NCBI GenBank assembly: GCA_027482985.1
Contig: JAIXVO010000022.1
Coordinates: 1-5,234 of the forward strand
Reading direction: 5' to 3'
DNA from: Cyanobacteriota bacterium
Lineage (GTDB): Bacteria; Cyanobacteriota; Cyanobacteriia; Leptolyngbyales; Leptolyngbyaceae
DNA length: 5,234 nt
Shown: in pieces, positions 1 through 5,234 of the stretch
Layout: every line of letters begins with the position of its first letter
Position numbering within the stretch: the first letter of the stretch is position 1
Notes under the pieces: generated by a model
What the model was told of the DNA's origin: nothing
Database searches by the model: none
Seen by the model: the letters and a program-made list of their open reading frames with translations, nothing else
Made by a program: the position numbers and the translations under genes

Positions 1-683
1 GCGTGTATGCCACAGCCAGCATCATCAAACTGCCGATTTTGATCGCGCTGTTTCAAGGGGTGGATACGGGTGCGATCCAGTTGAGTGAATCACTCAAGAT
101 GACGCGGGATCTCGTTGTCGGTGGGTCAGGCAATCTGCAATATCGGGGGATTGACAGCCAATTTAGCCTGCTGGAAACGGCGACGCGCATGATCACCATC
201 AGCGACAATACCGCGACCAACATGATCATCAAACGGATGGGCGGGATTCAGGCATTGAACGAGCGGTTTCGTCGTTGGGGACTGACACACACCCAAATGC
301 AAAATGTGTTGCCCGATCGCTTTGGCACCAACGTCACGACCCCCAATGAGTTAGTCCAATTGTTGGCGATGTTAGATCAGCAGCAACTCCTGTCAACCTT
401 CAGCCAAACGCAAGTGCTGGACATCATGAGTCGGGTGCGGAATCGTTCGTTACTGCCAGCCGGATTGGGACAGGGAGCCGCGATCGCCCATAAAACCGGA
501 GACATCGGCTCGGTGCAGGGCGATGCTGGGATCATCCGAATGCCCTCTGGAAAGCGGTATCTGGCGGTGATGTTGGTGGAGAAAGATCGCACCAGTGCCA
601 GCCCCACCGCCTTCATTCAAGAAGCATCGCGGCTGGTATATGGCTATCTCAGTCAGCCGATGACAACCGCGAGTGGGCGTTAA
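1..683 (+). CDS. Class A beta-lactamase-like serine hydrolase, 5' truncated by window edge
   Basis: This is the C-terminal part, about 227 residues, of a penicillin-recognising serine hydrolase. The reading frame is open from the left edge (codons begin at position 3). The GTG at 3 is an internal valine just before the active site, so the start and any signal peptide lie outside the window. Counting from that valine, the nucleophile motif SxxK is SIIK (residues 6-9), SDN is at 67-69 and KTG at 164-166, with spacing normal for class A (full length usually about 280-300). The family acylates on beta-lactams or D-Ala-D-Ala peptides in the periplasm. The omega-loop region before TTP (112-114) reads QNVLPDRFGTN and has no ExxxN, so the usual deacylating glutamate appears absent. 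A slow or PBP-like enzyme is as likely as a true beta-lactamase. It converges on the dipeptidase gene, with overlapping stop codons. Family is confident; substrate is not. Confidence 0.88.
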   Translation, partial: VYATASIIKLPILIALFQGVDTGAIQLSESLKMTRDLVVGGSGNLQYRGIDSQFSLLETATRMITISDNTATNMIIKRMGGIQALNERFRRWGLTHTQMQNVLPDRFGTNVTTPNELVQLLAMLDQQQLLSTFSQTQVLDIMSRVRNRSLLPAGLGQGAAIAHKTGDIGSVQGDAGIIRMPSGKRYLAVMLVEKDRTSASPTAFIQEASRLVYGYLSQPMTTASGR

Positions 684-1420
684 TGCCAAGCGTTGCCCGC
701 ACTGAGGGGAATATCGAGTAAAGGATAACTTTGCCAGTTGGGAGCGTCAAAATGCCACCACTCGGTGGGAATAGAGGTAAAGCCGCGTTTGAGCATGGCG
801 GTTTGCAGCAGATCCCGATTTTGGCGAGTCGTGGGAGTGCCGCCCTGGTAATCCAAATGCGATCGCGGGGAGAATTCGTCAAATTCAGAGGGCATCGGGA
901 GGGCGTGACCCTGGCGATCGACCAGCGTCAGATCGACAGCGGAGCCGCGATTATGCCGTGATCCGCTTTTGGGATCGGCGACATAGTTGGCATCGGGCAC
1001 CAATTCCCACATGCGTTTTTGCACGGATAGCGGACGATAGCAGTCGAAGACCTTTAACCCAAGCTGCTTTGCTTCCAGATCGGCTTGCACCAACGCCAGA
1101 CGGGTTGCCACTTGCGGACGGAGCAAACAGCGTGCCTGAGCATACAGTTTTTGACCAGTAAAATTATTGGTGGTGGCGTAACGCAGATCGAGTTGAATTG
1201 TGGGAGCGATCGCTTGAATATCCACCAGTTCAGGCGCAGGCAGCGCGATCGCGGCTCCAAGGGCAACCCCAAACGAGAGCACTAGCGCTAGCCAGAACCG
1301 ACTCCATGAGCGAAGCCCTAGCCCATTGAAAAGATGCTGCCAGGAGCGGTTGAGAGGCCATTGCAGCGGGACAACCCGATGTTTGAACATAATGCTGGCG
1401 ATAACGGAGCTTAATAGCAT
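680..1420 (-). CDS. VanX/DdpX-type D-alanyl-D-alanine dipeptidase (peptidase family M15D), membrane-anchored or exported
   Basis: This predicted zinc dipeptidase cleaves D-Ala-D-Ala. Numbering is from the ATG at 1420 (246 residues). A hydrophobic stretch at about 42-63 ends in AIALPAP, preceded by a basic region, and suggests an uncleaved anchor or a signal peptide with a long n-region. The catalytic domain follows: LRYATTNNFTG (79-89), CYRP with the transition-state arginine R129, SRHNRGSAVD with zinc ligands H156 and D163, and EWWH with catalytic E220 and zinc ligand H223. Every VanX key residue is present. The start is uncertain. ATG 1420 has a GGACGGGG stretch five bases upstream; GTG 1447 and ATG 1390 are alternatives with poorer context. 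There are no vanS/R/H/A neighbours, so a role in recycling or detoxifying wall dipeptides is more likely than glycopeptide resistance. It faces the serine hydrolase, another enzyme of D-Ala-D-Ala chemistry, and diverges from tldD. Confidence 0.9.
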   Translation of the reverse strand: MLLSSVIASIMFKHRVVPLQWPLNRSWQHLFNGLGLRSWSRFWLALVLSFGVALGAAIALPAPELVDIQAIAPTIQLDLRYATTNNFTGQKLYAQARCLLRPQVATRLALVQADLEAKQLGLKVFDCYRPLSVQKRMWELVPDANYVADPKSGSRHNRGSAVDLTLVDRQGHALPMPSEFDEFSPRSHLDYQGGTPTTRQNRDLLQTAMLKRGFTSIPTEWWHFDAPNWQSYPLLDIPLSAGNAWH

Positions 1421-1540
1421 ATTGCCCCGTCCATTCCGGCAATTCACTTCTGGCGAAAAAGTCGCAGACCATTAAAATAGAGGTTTGATAGGTGCAACAC
1501 CTTCAATCCCCGCTCAATCCGCGCAGCAGACGAGAAAACT

Positions 1541-3013
1541 ATGTTGGCATTACCTCTTCTTCGGTCTAAAGAACTGCCCACTTTGCAATATTCCTTTACA
1601 GGCGATCGCTTTGATGCCACCTGGGAATCGCCCTTATCGACCTTGCTAGGATTGGGTCGTGCCGCGGGTGCCGATTTCATTGAATTTTTTCTGGAGCGGG
1701 TCAACTACGTCAGTTGTCTGGCGGAAGACGATGCCATTACCAGCATTTCGCCCCGCCTCTCCACGGGTGCTGGCGTGCGCGTGTTTCGCGGTCATGCCGA
1801 TTGCTATGTCAGCACCAATGATTTGTCCTTCAATGGGTTGAAAGCGGCCTTAGAGCAAGGCTTATCGATCCTGGGCTTACAACTACCCGCCCCCGGTGCC
1901 TTCATCCCCGAAATTAACCTGGAACCGCTGCGGGACTATGCCGCGCTGCGAGCCAAAGAAAACTGGCTCAGCCAATGCACCTCCATGCGGGAAATGGGTG
2001 ATGTGTTGCTCGCCGCCAACGACCACCTGCAAAAAGTCGCTAACCACATTCAATCCCGCCGCACCAGCTATTTTCGGGATTGGCAAGAAGTGCTGATTGC
2101 GTCTAGCGATGGCACCTTTGCGCGCGATATTCGGTTGACTCAAACGGTCGCCTCGATGCTGCTCTGTGCGGATGGCTCCAACCGCACGTCGATCGCCCGT
2201 CGGCTGGGTGACACCAGCGATCCCAACTTCCTGCGCGGCTGGAACTACACCCACACGGCAGAAGATATTGCCGAATCGGCAGGCAAAATGCTGTACGCCG
2301 ATTTCGTCGAATCTGGCACTTACCCGATCATCATGGCGAACGAATTCGGGGGCGTGATCTTCCATGAAGCCTGCGGTCACTTGCTGGAAACCACCCAGAT
2401 TGAAAAACGCACCACCCCCTTTGCCGACAAGAAAGGCGAAAAAATTGCCCACGAAAACCTGACTGCCTGGGATGAAGGACTGTCTCCCAACGCCTTCGGC
2501 ACCATCGACATGGACGATGAAGGGATGCCCGCCCAACGCACCCTGTTGATTGAAAAAGGCATTCTGAAAAACTTCATCGCCGATCGCGCAGGTGCCATCC
2601 GCACCGGACACCCCCGAACCGGCAGCGGTCGCCGTCAGGATTACACCTACGCTGCGGCTTCCCGGATGCGGAACACCTACATCGCCACTGGCGATTACAC
2701 CATCGACGATCTGTTTGCCTCCATCGATAAAGGCATCTACTGCAAGAAGATGGGCGGCGGCAGCGTGGGTGCTACCGGACAATTCAACTTCGGGGTGGAT
2801 GAAGCCTACCTGATTGAACACGGCAAAGTCACGAAGCCATTAAAAGGCGCAACCCTGATCGGCGAAGCGAAAGAGATCATGAACAAAATCTCCATGTGTT
2901 CGCAAGATCTGTCTCTCGCCCCTGGTTTCTGCGGTTCCGTCAGTGGCAGCATTTACACTACCGTTGGCCAACCCCACCTGAAAGTTGATGCCATCACCGT
3001 TGGCGGACGCTAA
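1541..3013 (+). CDS. tldD: TldD metalloprotease (TldD/PmbA family, peptidase U62)
   Basis: This complete 490-residue protein has the usual length for TldD. Known TldD works as a heterodimer with TldE (PmbA) in the cytoplasm. It threads unfolded peptides into a closed chamber, matures or degrades small peptides such as microcin B17 precursor, and degrades CcdA. The catalytic zinc site is HEACGH (275-280), giving the HExxxH ligands and catalytic E276. The third ligand is the cysteine in GFCGSVSG (C464), matching the C-terminal cysteine of E. coli TldD. The N-terminal half (about 33-250) is the oligomerisation region starting at [19 protein letters not shown]. The tail [14 protein letters not shown] (476-489) is typical. 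Having both HExxxH and Cys marks this as the catalytic TldD rather than the inactive TldE partner, which is not in the window. The start is ATG 1541, with only a weak GAG upstream; conserved sequence begins about residue 12. A hairpin follows the stop codon. Confidence 0.95.
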   Translation: MLALPLLRSKELPTLQYSFTGDRFDATWESPLSTLLGLGRAAGADFIEFFLERVNYVSCLAEDDAITSISPRLSTGAGVRVFRGHADCYVSTNDLSFNGLKAALEQGLSILGLQLPAPGAFIPEINLEPLRDYAALRAKENWLSQCTSMREMGDVLLAANDHLQKVANHIQSRRTSYFRDWQEVLIASSDGTFARDIRLTQTVASMLLCADGSNRTSIARRLGDTSDPNFLRGWNYTHTAEDIAESAGKMLYADFVESGTYPIIMANEFGGVIFHEACGHLLETTQIEKRTTPFADKKGEKIAHENLTAWDEGLSPNAFGTIDMDDEGMPAQRTLLIEKGILKNFIADRAGAIRTGHPRTGSGRRQDYTYAAASRMRNTYIATGDYTIDDLFASIDKGIYCKKMGGGSVGATGQFNFGVDEAYLIEHGKVTKPLKGATLIGEAKEIMNKISMCSQDLSLAPGFCGSVSGSIYTTVGQPHLKVDAITVGGR

Positions 3014-3025
3014 CCGTCTCCTTTA

Positions 3026-3049
3026 CCCCTCTTCTGCATTGAAGAGGGG
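3026..3049 (+). terminator. Perfect 9-bp hairpin after tldD, possible weak terminator
   Basis: The arms CCCCTCTTC (3026-3034) and GAAGAGGGG (3041-3049) pair perfectly around a TGCATT loop, 12 bases after the tldD stop codon. The downstream sequence CATCGTTTAG has no real T run, so this is not a textbook intrinsic terminator. It may pause RNA polymerase, stabilise the 3' end of the tldD mRNA, or terminate inefficiently. The following gene starts 28 bases after the hairpin (ATG 3078), leaving little room for a separate promoter. Confidence 0.5.
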
Positions 3050-3077
3050 CATCGTTTAGCCTGTGACTCCACCCGCC

Positions 3078-3773
3078 ATGACTCCCTCCCTTCAGATTCC
3101 GCCCCTCGAAAATGGCGATCGCTTGACTCGCCAAGAGTTTGAGCGGCGTTACCAGGCCATGCCAGCGGTCAAAAAAGCCGAGTTGATTGAAGGCAAAGTT
3201 TATATGGCTTCTCCAGTCCGACAGGTGAATCACGGTAGACCGCATGGTCAAATCATGACTTGGCTGGGAACCTATCATGCCGCGACGCCTGGTGTAGATT
3301 TAGGCGACAATGCGACCGTTCGCCTGGACTTGGATAATGAACCGCAGCCGGATGGCTTACTGCGGCTGGAACCGGAAGCTGGGGGGCAGTCGCGCATTGA
3401 TGCCGAGGGGTACATTCAGGGTGCGCCGGAATTGATTGTGGAAGTTGCGGCCAGCAGTGCCGCTTACGATTTAGACGAAAAACTGCGAGTCTATCGGCGC
3501 AACGGGGTACAGGAGTATATCGTCTGGCAGGTGGGCGATCGCCGGGTGGATTGGTTCAGCTTACAGGCAGGCACTTACCAAAGCTTAGAACCGACTGCGA
3601 GTGGCACGTTTCACAGCCTGGTGTTTCCTGGTTTATGGTTAGCAGTTTCCGCCTTGCTTGAGAGCGATTTAATGACCGTTTTAAGCACATTACATGAGGG
3701 GCTACAAACGCCTGAGCATCAAGCCTTTGTCCGGCAGCTTCAGTCCTTTGCAGTTGGCGAAAAGCCTGACTGA
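3078..3773 (+). CDS. Uma2 family endonuclease-like protein (DUF820, PD-(D/E)xK fold)
   Basis: This is a complete 231-residue protein from ATG 3078. An in-frame GTG at 3063 would add five residues. Neither start has a clear ribosome-binding site, and the ATG is preferred. Uma2 proteins share the PD-(D/E)xK restriction-nuclease fold, exist in dozens of copies in many cyanobacterial genomes, and mostly lack a proven function. Visible family landmarks are LTRQEFERRY (16-25), ELIEGKVYMASPV (35-47), the PDG with putative metal-binding D92, ELIVEVAASS with E118 and E122, and YDLDEKLRVYRRNGVQEYIVW with K135. These form a complete catalytic set, so the protein is probably an intact nuclease-fold domain. 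The C-terminal tail (about 190-231) with TPEHQAFVRQLQ is also typical. It lies 64 bases after tldD with a hairpin between, so co-transcription is possible but no functional link is evident. Confidence 0.92.
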   Translation: MTPSLQIPPLENGDRLTRQEFERRYQAMPAVKKAELIEGKVYMASPVRQVNHGRPHGQIMTWLGTYHAATPGVDLGDNATVRLDLDNEPQPDGLLRLEPEAGGQSRIDAEGYIQGAPELIVEVAASSAAYDLDEKLRVYRRNGVQEYIVWQVGDRRVDWFSLQAGTYQSLEPTASGTFHSLVFPGLWLAVSALLESDLMTVLSTLHEGLQTPEHQAFVRQLQSFAVGEKPD

Positions 3774-3789
3774 CAATGAACTCAAACAA

Positions 3790-3966
3790 TCAATTGCAGC
3801 CAATATTAGAGCCATTCAATCCACCACCGATGAGCACAGGAAATGAAGGTTGGTAATAGCTGAAGTGGATGCTGCCATCCGGAAACGGCAAAAGACCAAT
3901 TTGAGAGGGGTCGAGATCCAGAATAGAAGACAGGGCATCGCTGGATGACTTGATTTTCAGGTGCAA
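3790..3966 (-). pseudogene. Unrecognised coding-like frame in spacer, possible gene remnant
   Basis: On the minus strand a frame stays open from just after a TGA at 3973-3975 to a TGA at 3790-3792. The only candidate start is a TTG (3964-3966), giving 58 residues. Its composition looks protein-like: SSSDALSSILDLDPSQIGLL followed by PFPDGSIHFSYYQPSFPVLI and GGGLNGSN. The same frame continues upstream of the TGA, reading DHFRTNANEVTSL, so this may be the C-terminal end of a decayed gene interrupted by a stop. There is no ATG and no clear ribosome-binding site. I do not recognise the family. It lies antisense to the spacer between the Uma2 gene and the diguanylate cyclase gene. It may equally be a chance open frame. 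Confidence 0.25.
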
Positions 3967-3997
3967 ATAAAGTCACAGTGATGTCACCTCATTTGCA
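3959..3997. promoter_or_regulatory. Nested inverted repeats upstream of the diguanylate cyclase, possible operator or 5' leader hairpin
   Basis: TGCAAAT (3962-3968) and ATTTGCA (3991-3997) are perfect inverted arms. Between them lie TCACaGTGA (3973-3981) and GTGAtgTCAC (3978-3987), two overlapping small palindromes, and AGGTG (3959-3963) is mirrored by CACCT (3985-3989). The block ends 11 bases before the ATG at 4009. It could bind a dimeric regulator or fold in the leader RNA and affect ribosome access. The GTGA/TCAC half-sites recall CRP-type operators but the spacing is two bases, not six, so no regulator is named. No good -35/-10 pair was found. Confidence 0.3.
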
Positions 3998-4008
3998 TTC
4001 GTCCGGAA

Positions 4009-4575
4009 ATGGTCATCAATTTCAAGAGTTTGGATATTAAAACCATCATCCTCATGTTTAACATTGCCCTGGTTTTGCAAGTGTTCATGATGGGTGCGCT
4101 CTGTTTTTTAGTGAAGAACTATCGGGGTATTAAAACTTTTGCGCTGAGTCGAGTCGTCACACTCATCAGTTATTCGCTGATCTTTAGCCTGATCAAGCCC
4201 GTGTCTTTGATATTGGGAATTGGCAGCTGTTTGCTGATTCTATCCACTTCACTAGGCTGTTTGGGGATTGTCAGATTTACCAATCGAACCATCCCACTCA
4301 AATATTTAATTTATTACAATAGTCTTTTTGCTTTAATTCAAGCTTCTTTGATCACTTTTCTGGATGTTTTCTTATACAAAGCGATCGCTCACTCAATTTT
4401 TCAAATTCTGCTTTTACTCACGATACTCTATTATTTGGCGACTAATTCGATTCGCGGCTTTTTCGAATCCAGCCGAGTTTTGATGGTGGTCTATAGCTTC
4501 GTGATTGCCACATTTGCCCTCAGAATCTTGGTTCTGCTGAGAAGCCCACCCCCCCCATTTTTTTGCACCGGATGA
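4009..4575 (+). CDS. N-terminal membrane sensor half of a frameshifted diguanylate cyclase
   Basis: This 188-residue fragment is almost entirely hydrophobic, with about six predicted membrane helices near residues 13-35, 48-64, 67-88, 98-121, 125-146 and 158-177. It opens with SLDIKTIILMFNIALVL, resembling the start of membrane sensor modules found in front of GGDEF domains. ATG 4009 is the chosen start, with a weak CCGGA just upstream; a TTG at 4030 is a possible alternative. After LRILVLLRS the frame runs through proline codons made by a C8 tract (PPPP), then FFCTG and a TGA, which interrupts the protein just before its last helix. The stretch is AT-richer than its neighbours, as expected for many hydrophobic codons. 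The ligand sensed is unknown. Confidence 0.7.
   Translation: MVINFKSLDIKTIILMFNIALVLQVFMMGALCFLVKNYRGIKTFALSRVVTLISYSLIFSLIKPVSLILGIGSCLLILSTSLGCLGIVRFTNRTIPLKYLIYYNSLFALIQASLITFLDVFLYKAIAHSIFQILLLLTILYYLATNSIRGFFESSRVLMVVYSFVIATFALRILVLLRSPPPPFFCTG
4549..4564 (+). other. Homopolymer tract C8-A-T7 at the frameshift site
   Basis: Eight cytosines (4549-4556), one A and seven thymines (4558-4564) sit exactly where the diguanylate cyclase changes frame. Deleting one C or one T joins the two halves in frame, reading SPPPHFFAPDES or SPPPPFFAPDES and continuing into the last membrane helix. The full reading therefore needs a net change of minus one base, or a +1 ribosomal shift. Such tracts are prone to replication slippage, transcriptional slippage and sequencing or assembly miscounts. 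Confidence 0.8.
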
Positions 4576-4612
4576 ATCGACCTCAGGCTTATTAATTCTG
4601 GTCTATATTTAC

Positions 4613-5173
4613 ATGCTACTCCTGACGGGGGGATTTATTATAATGGTTTGCCAGCGGCTTTATTATGATTTGCAGTTAGCGGCGGATACGGATGAGCTGA
4701 CGCAACGACTCAACCGACGGGCAATGATGCGGTTGCTAGAACGGGAGCATAGTTATTATCTCCGCAAGAACCAATCGTTTGCCATTATTCTGCTGGATGT
4801 GGATCACTTTAAGAAGATTAATGATAGCTATGGTCACGATGAGGGCGATCGCGTTTTGGTGCATCTTGCCCACATCTTGCACACGCAATTACGACTTTGT
4901 GATTTTGTCAGTCGCTGGGGCGGAGAAGAGTTTTTAGTGGTGCTATCGGATACGGCTTTACGGGATGCCATCAACACTGCCGAACGATTACGCCGCGAAA
5001 TTGAACAGACCACGCAGGCCATGAATATGCCGCTGACTGTCAGTATGGGGGTGGCCGCGATCACCCTGCATGGCAATTCGGTGGAAGCCTTAATCACCGC
5101 CGCCGATCATGCGCTTTATGCGGCCAAGAACGCCGGACGCAATCAAGTCAAAGTTGCGCCATCTCTATCGTAA
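4613..5173 (+). CDS. C-terminal GGDEF (GGEEF) diguanylate cyclase half of the frameshifted gene
   Basis: This frame carries a complete GGDEF domain, which condenses two GTP into cyclic di-GMP when dimerised. From the ATG at 4613: DTDELTQRLNRRAM (25-38) opens the domain, LDVDHFKKINDSYGHDEGD (61-79) carries metal and nucleotide contacts, RWGGEEF (101-107) is the active-site loop, and ADHALYAAKNAGRN (164-177) is the closing motif. RLCD (94-97), five residues before GGEEF, is the canonical RxxD inhibitory site, so product feedback is expected. Upstream of 4613 the frame stays open back to the homopolymer tract and reads FFAPDESTSGLLILVYIY, the start of a final membrane helix. There is no ribosome-binding site before 4613, so this is unlikely to be an independent start. 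Translated alone it would keep only half a membrane helix. Confidence 0.85.
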   Translation: MLLLTGGFIIMVCQRLYYDLQLAADTDELTQRLNRRAMMRLLEREHSYYLRKNQSFAIILLDVDHFKKINDSYGHDEGDRVLVHLAHILHTQLRLCDFVSRWGGEEFLVVLSDTALRDAINTAERLRREIEQTTQAMNMPLTVSMGVAAITLHGNSVEALITAADHALYAAKNAGRNQVKVAPSLS

Positions 5174-5174
5174 G

Positions 5175-5234
5175 TTAGGTTAAATCTGGTGAAACCCAGT
5201 CAGGGTTTTGTTGGGTTAGCGCCAGCGTAACCCA
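5175..5234. repeat. Cyanobacterial-type intergenic palindromic repeat, cut by window edge
   Basis: After the diguanylate cyclase stop codon the sequence is rich in alternating GGTT and AACCC words and ends in a hairpin. Its arms are TGGGTTA (5212-5218) and TAACCCA (5228-5234), a perfect 7 bp around GCGCCAGCG. From memory, cyanobacterial genomes carry many intergenic copies of elements of the form GTTGGGTTACGCTAGCG...TAACCCAACCTAC, and this looks like a diverged copy that continues beyond the window. It could also act as a hairpin terminator for the gene before it. Family membership is recognition by eye, not a search result. Confidence 0.55.

Larger units (their letters stand above)
480..4852. 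repeat. HIP1 octamers (GCGATCGC), nine dispersed copies
   Basis: Perfect GCGATCGC palindromes start at 480, 859, 1206, 1245, 1602, 3115, 3535, 4381 and 4845. Random expectation for an octamer is below one in 50 kb, so nine in 5.2 kb is a strong enrichment. HIP1 is a known signature of many cyanobacterial genomes and often coincides with DNA methylation sites. Copies lie inside every recognised gene, though tldD has only one, near its 5' end (1602); the 1.5 kb between 1610 and 3114 has none. Confidence 0.95.
4009..5173 (+). pseudogene. Membrane-bound diguanylate cyclase gene, one-base frameshift
   Basis: The two preceding halves are one gene. With a single base removed from the C8-A-T7 tract, the 1165-base span becomes 1164 bases and encodes 387 residues: about seven membrane helices (the last, LLILVYIYMLLLTGGFIIMV, spans the second frame) followed by a GGEEF catalytic domain with its RxxD site. 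Both halves look well conserved, with no further stop codons or lost motifs. The lesion is therefore recent, a sequencing error, or tolerated through slippage. The role is inferred to be making c-di-GMP at the membrane in response to an unknown signal; in cyanobacteria c-di-GMP affects motility, aggregation and sessile growth. No EAL domain or other partner gene is in the window. Confidence 0.75.

Noticed and set aside
3..5. GTG as the start of the serine hydrolase
   Set aside because: It lies only five residues before the catalytic serine, too close for a functional domain; the frame is open to the window edge.
680..1420. Vancomycin resistance cluster
   Set aside because: The VanX-type gene is alone; no vanH, vanA-type ligase or two-component genes are present, and the protein has a membrane leader.
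1471..1498. Sigma-70-like promoter for the dipeptidase on the minus strand (TTGCAC with TTTAAT)
   Set aside because: The spacing is 15 bases and both boxes are imperfect, so it is not strong enough to annotate.
1883..2821. Long open frame (312 codons) antisense to tldD
   Set aside because: It mirrors the codon pattern of a clearly real gene, is rich in Gly, Ala and Val as expected of such shadows, and shows no recognisable domain.
3777..3857. Small plus-strand ORF of 26 codons just after the Uma2 gene
   Set aside because: It has no ribosome-binding site or family resemblance, its content is low complexity (Asn, Pro, Gln), and it overlaps a more protein-like frame on the other strand.
3973..3987. 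CRP-type operator (TGTGA-N6-TCACA)
   Set aside because: GTGA and TCAC are present but separated by two bases rather than the required spacing.
4549..4575. Dedicated programmed ribosomal frameshift signal
   Set aside because: The needed shift is +1 and no stimulatory hairpin or known +1 context is evident; simple tract-length variation or sequencing error explains it more easily.
1..5234. CRISPR array, tRNA, rRNA or insertion sequence
   Set aside because: No regularly spaced direct repeats, no cloverleaf-like segments and no transposase sequence were seen.

Overview
This window looks like chromosomal DNA from a cyanobacterium, probably a filamentous or Leptolyngbya/Oscillatoria-type lineage; the lineage is an inference and no genus can be fixed. 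The best evidence is nine perfect copies of the octamer GCGATCGC (HIP1, the highly iterated palindrome typical of cyanobacteria) in 5.2 kb. Supporting evidence is a Uma2-family gene, which is greatly expanded in cyanobacteria, weak or absent Shine-Dalgarno sites, and a GGGTTA/TAACCC intergenic palindrome at the right edge that resembles common cyanobacterial intergenic repeats.

Left part (1-1447): two cell-wall enzymes face each other. The 3' end of a class A beta-lactamase-like serine hydrolase runs rightward. A VanX-type D-Ala-D-Ala dipeptidase with an N-terminal membrane or signal segment runs leftward. Their stop codons overlap within a single TTAA. The serine hydrolase keeps SxxK, SDN and KTG but shows no general-base glutamate in the omega-loop region. 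It may therefore be a penicillin-binding-type enzyme rather than a resistance enzyme.

Middle (1541-3773): a complete TldD metalloprotease gene diverges from the dipeptidase. It carries HEACGH and the C-terminal cysteine ligand. A perfect 9-bp hairpin separates it from a complete Uma2 (PD-(D/E)xK) nuclease-family gene.

Right part (3774-5234): a 235-bp spacer holds a coding-like minus-strand reading frame without a good start, and a nested inverted repeat. It is followed by a membrane-bound diguanylate cyclase gene split into two frames. The break lies at a C8-A-T7 homopolymer tract, and removing one base there restores a 387-residue protein with about seven membrane segments and a GGEEF domain with an intact RxxD inhibitory site. 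The window ends inside a repeat-like palindrome.

The genes are mostly independent housekeeping and accessory functions (wall precursor or peptide turnover, proteolysis, a possible nuclease, c-di-GMP signalling). I see no mobile element, CRISPR array, RNA gene or defence island. The most noteworthy item is the homopolymer-interrupted diguanylate cyclase. I found no convincing evidence of a novel multi-gene system.
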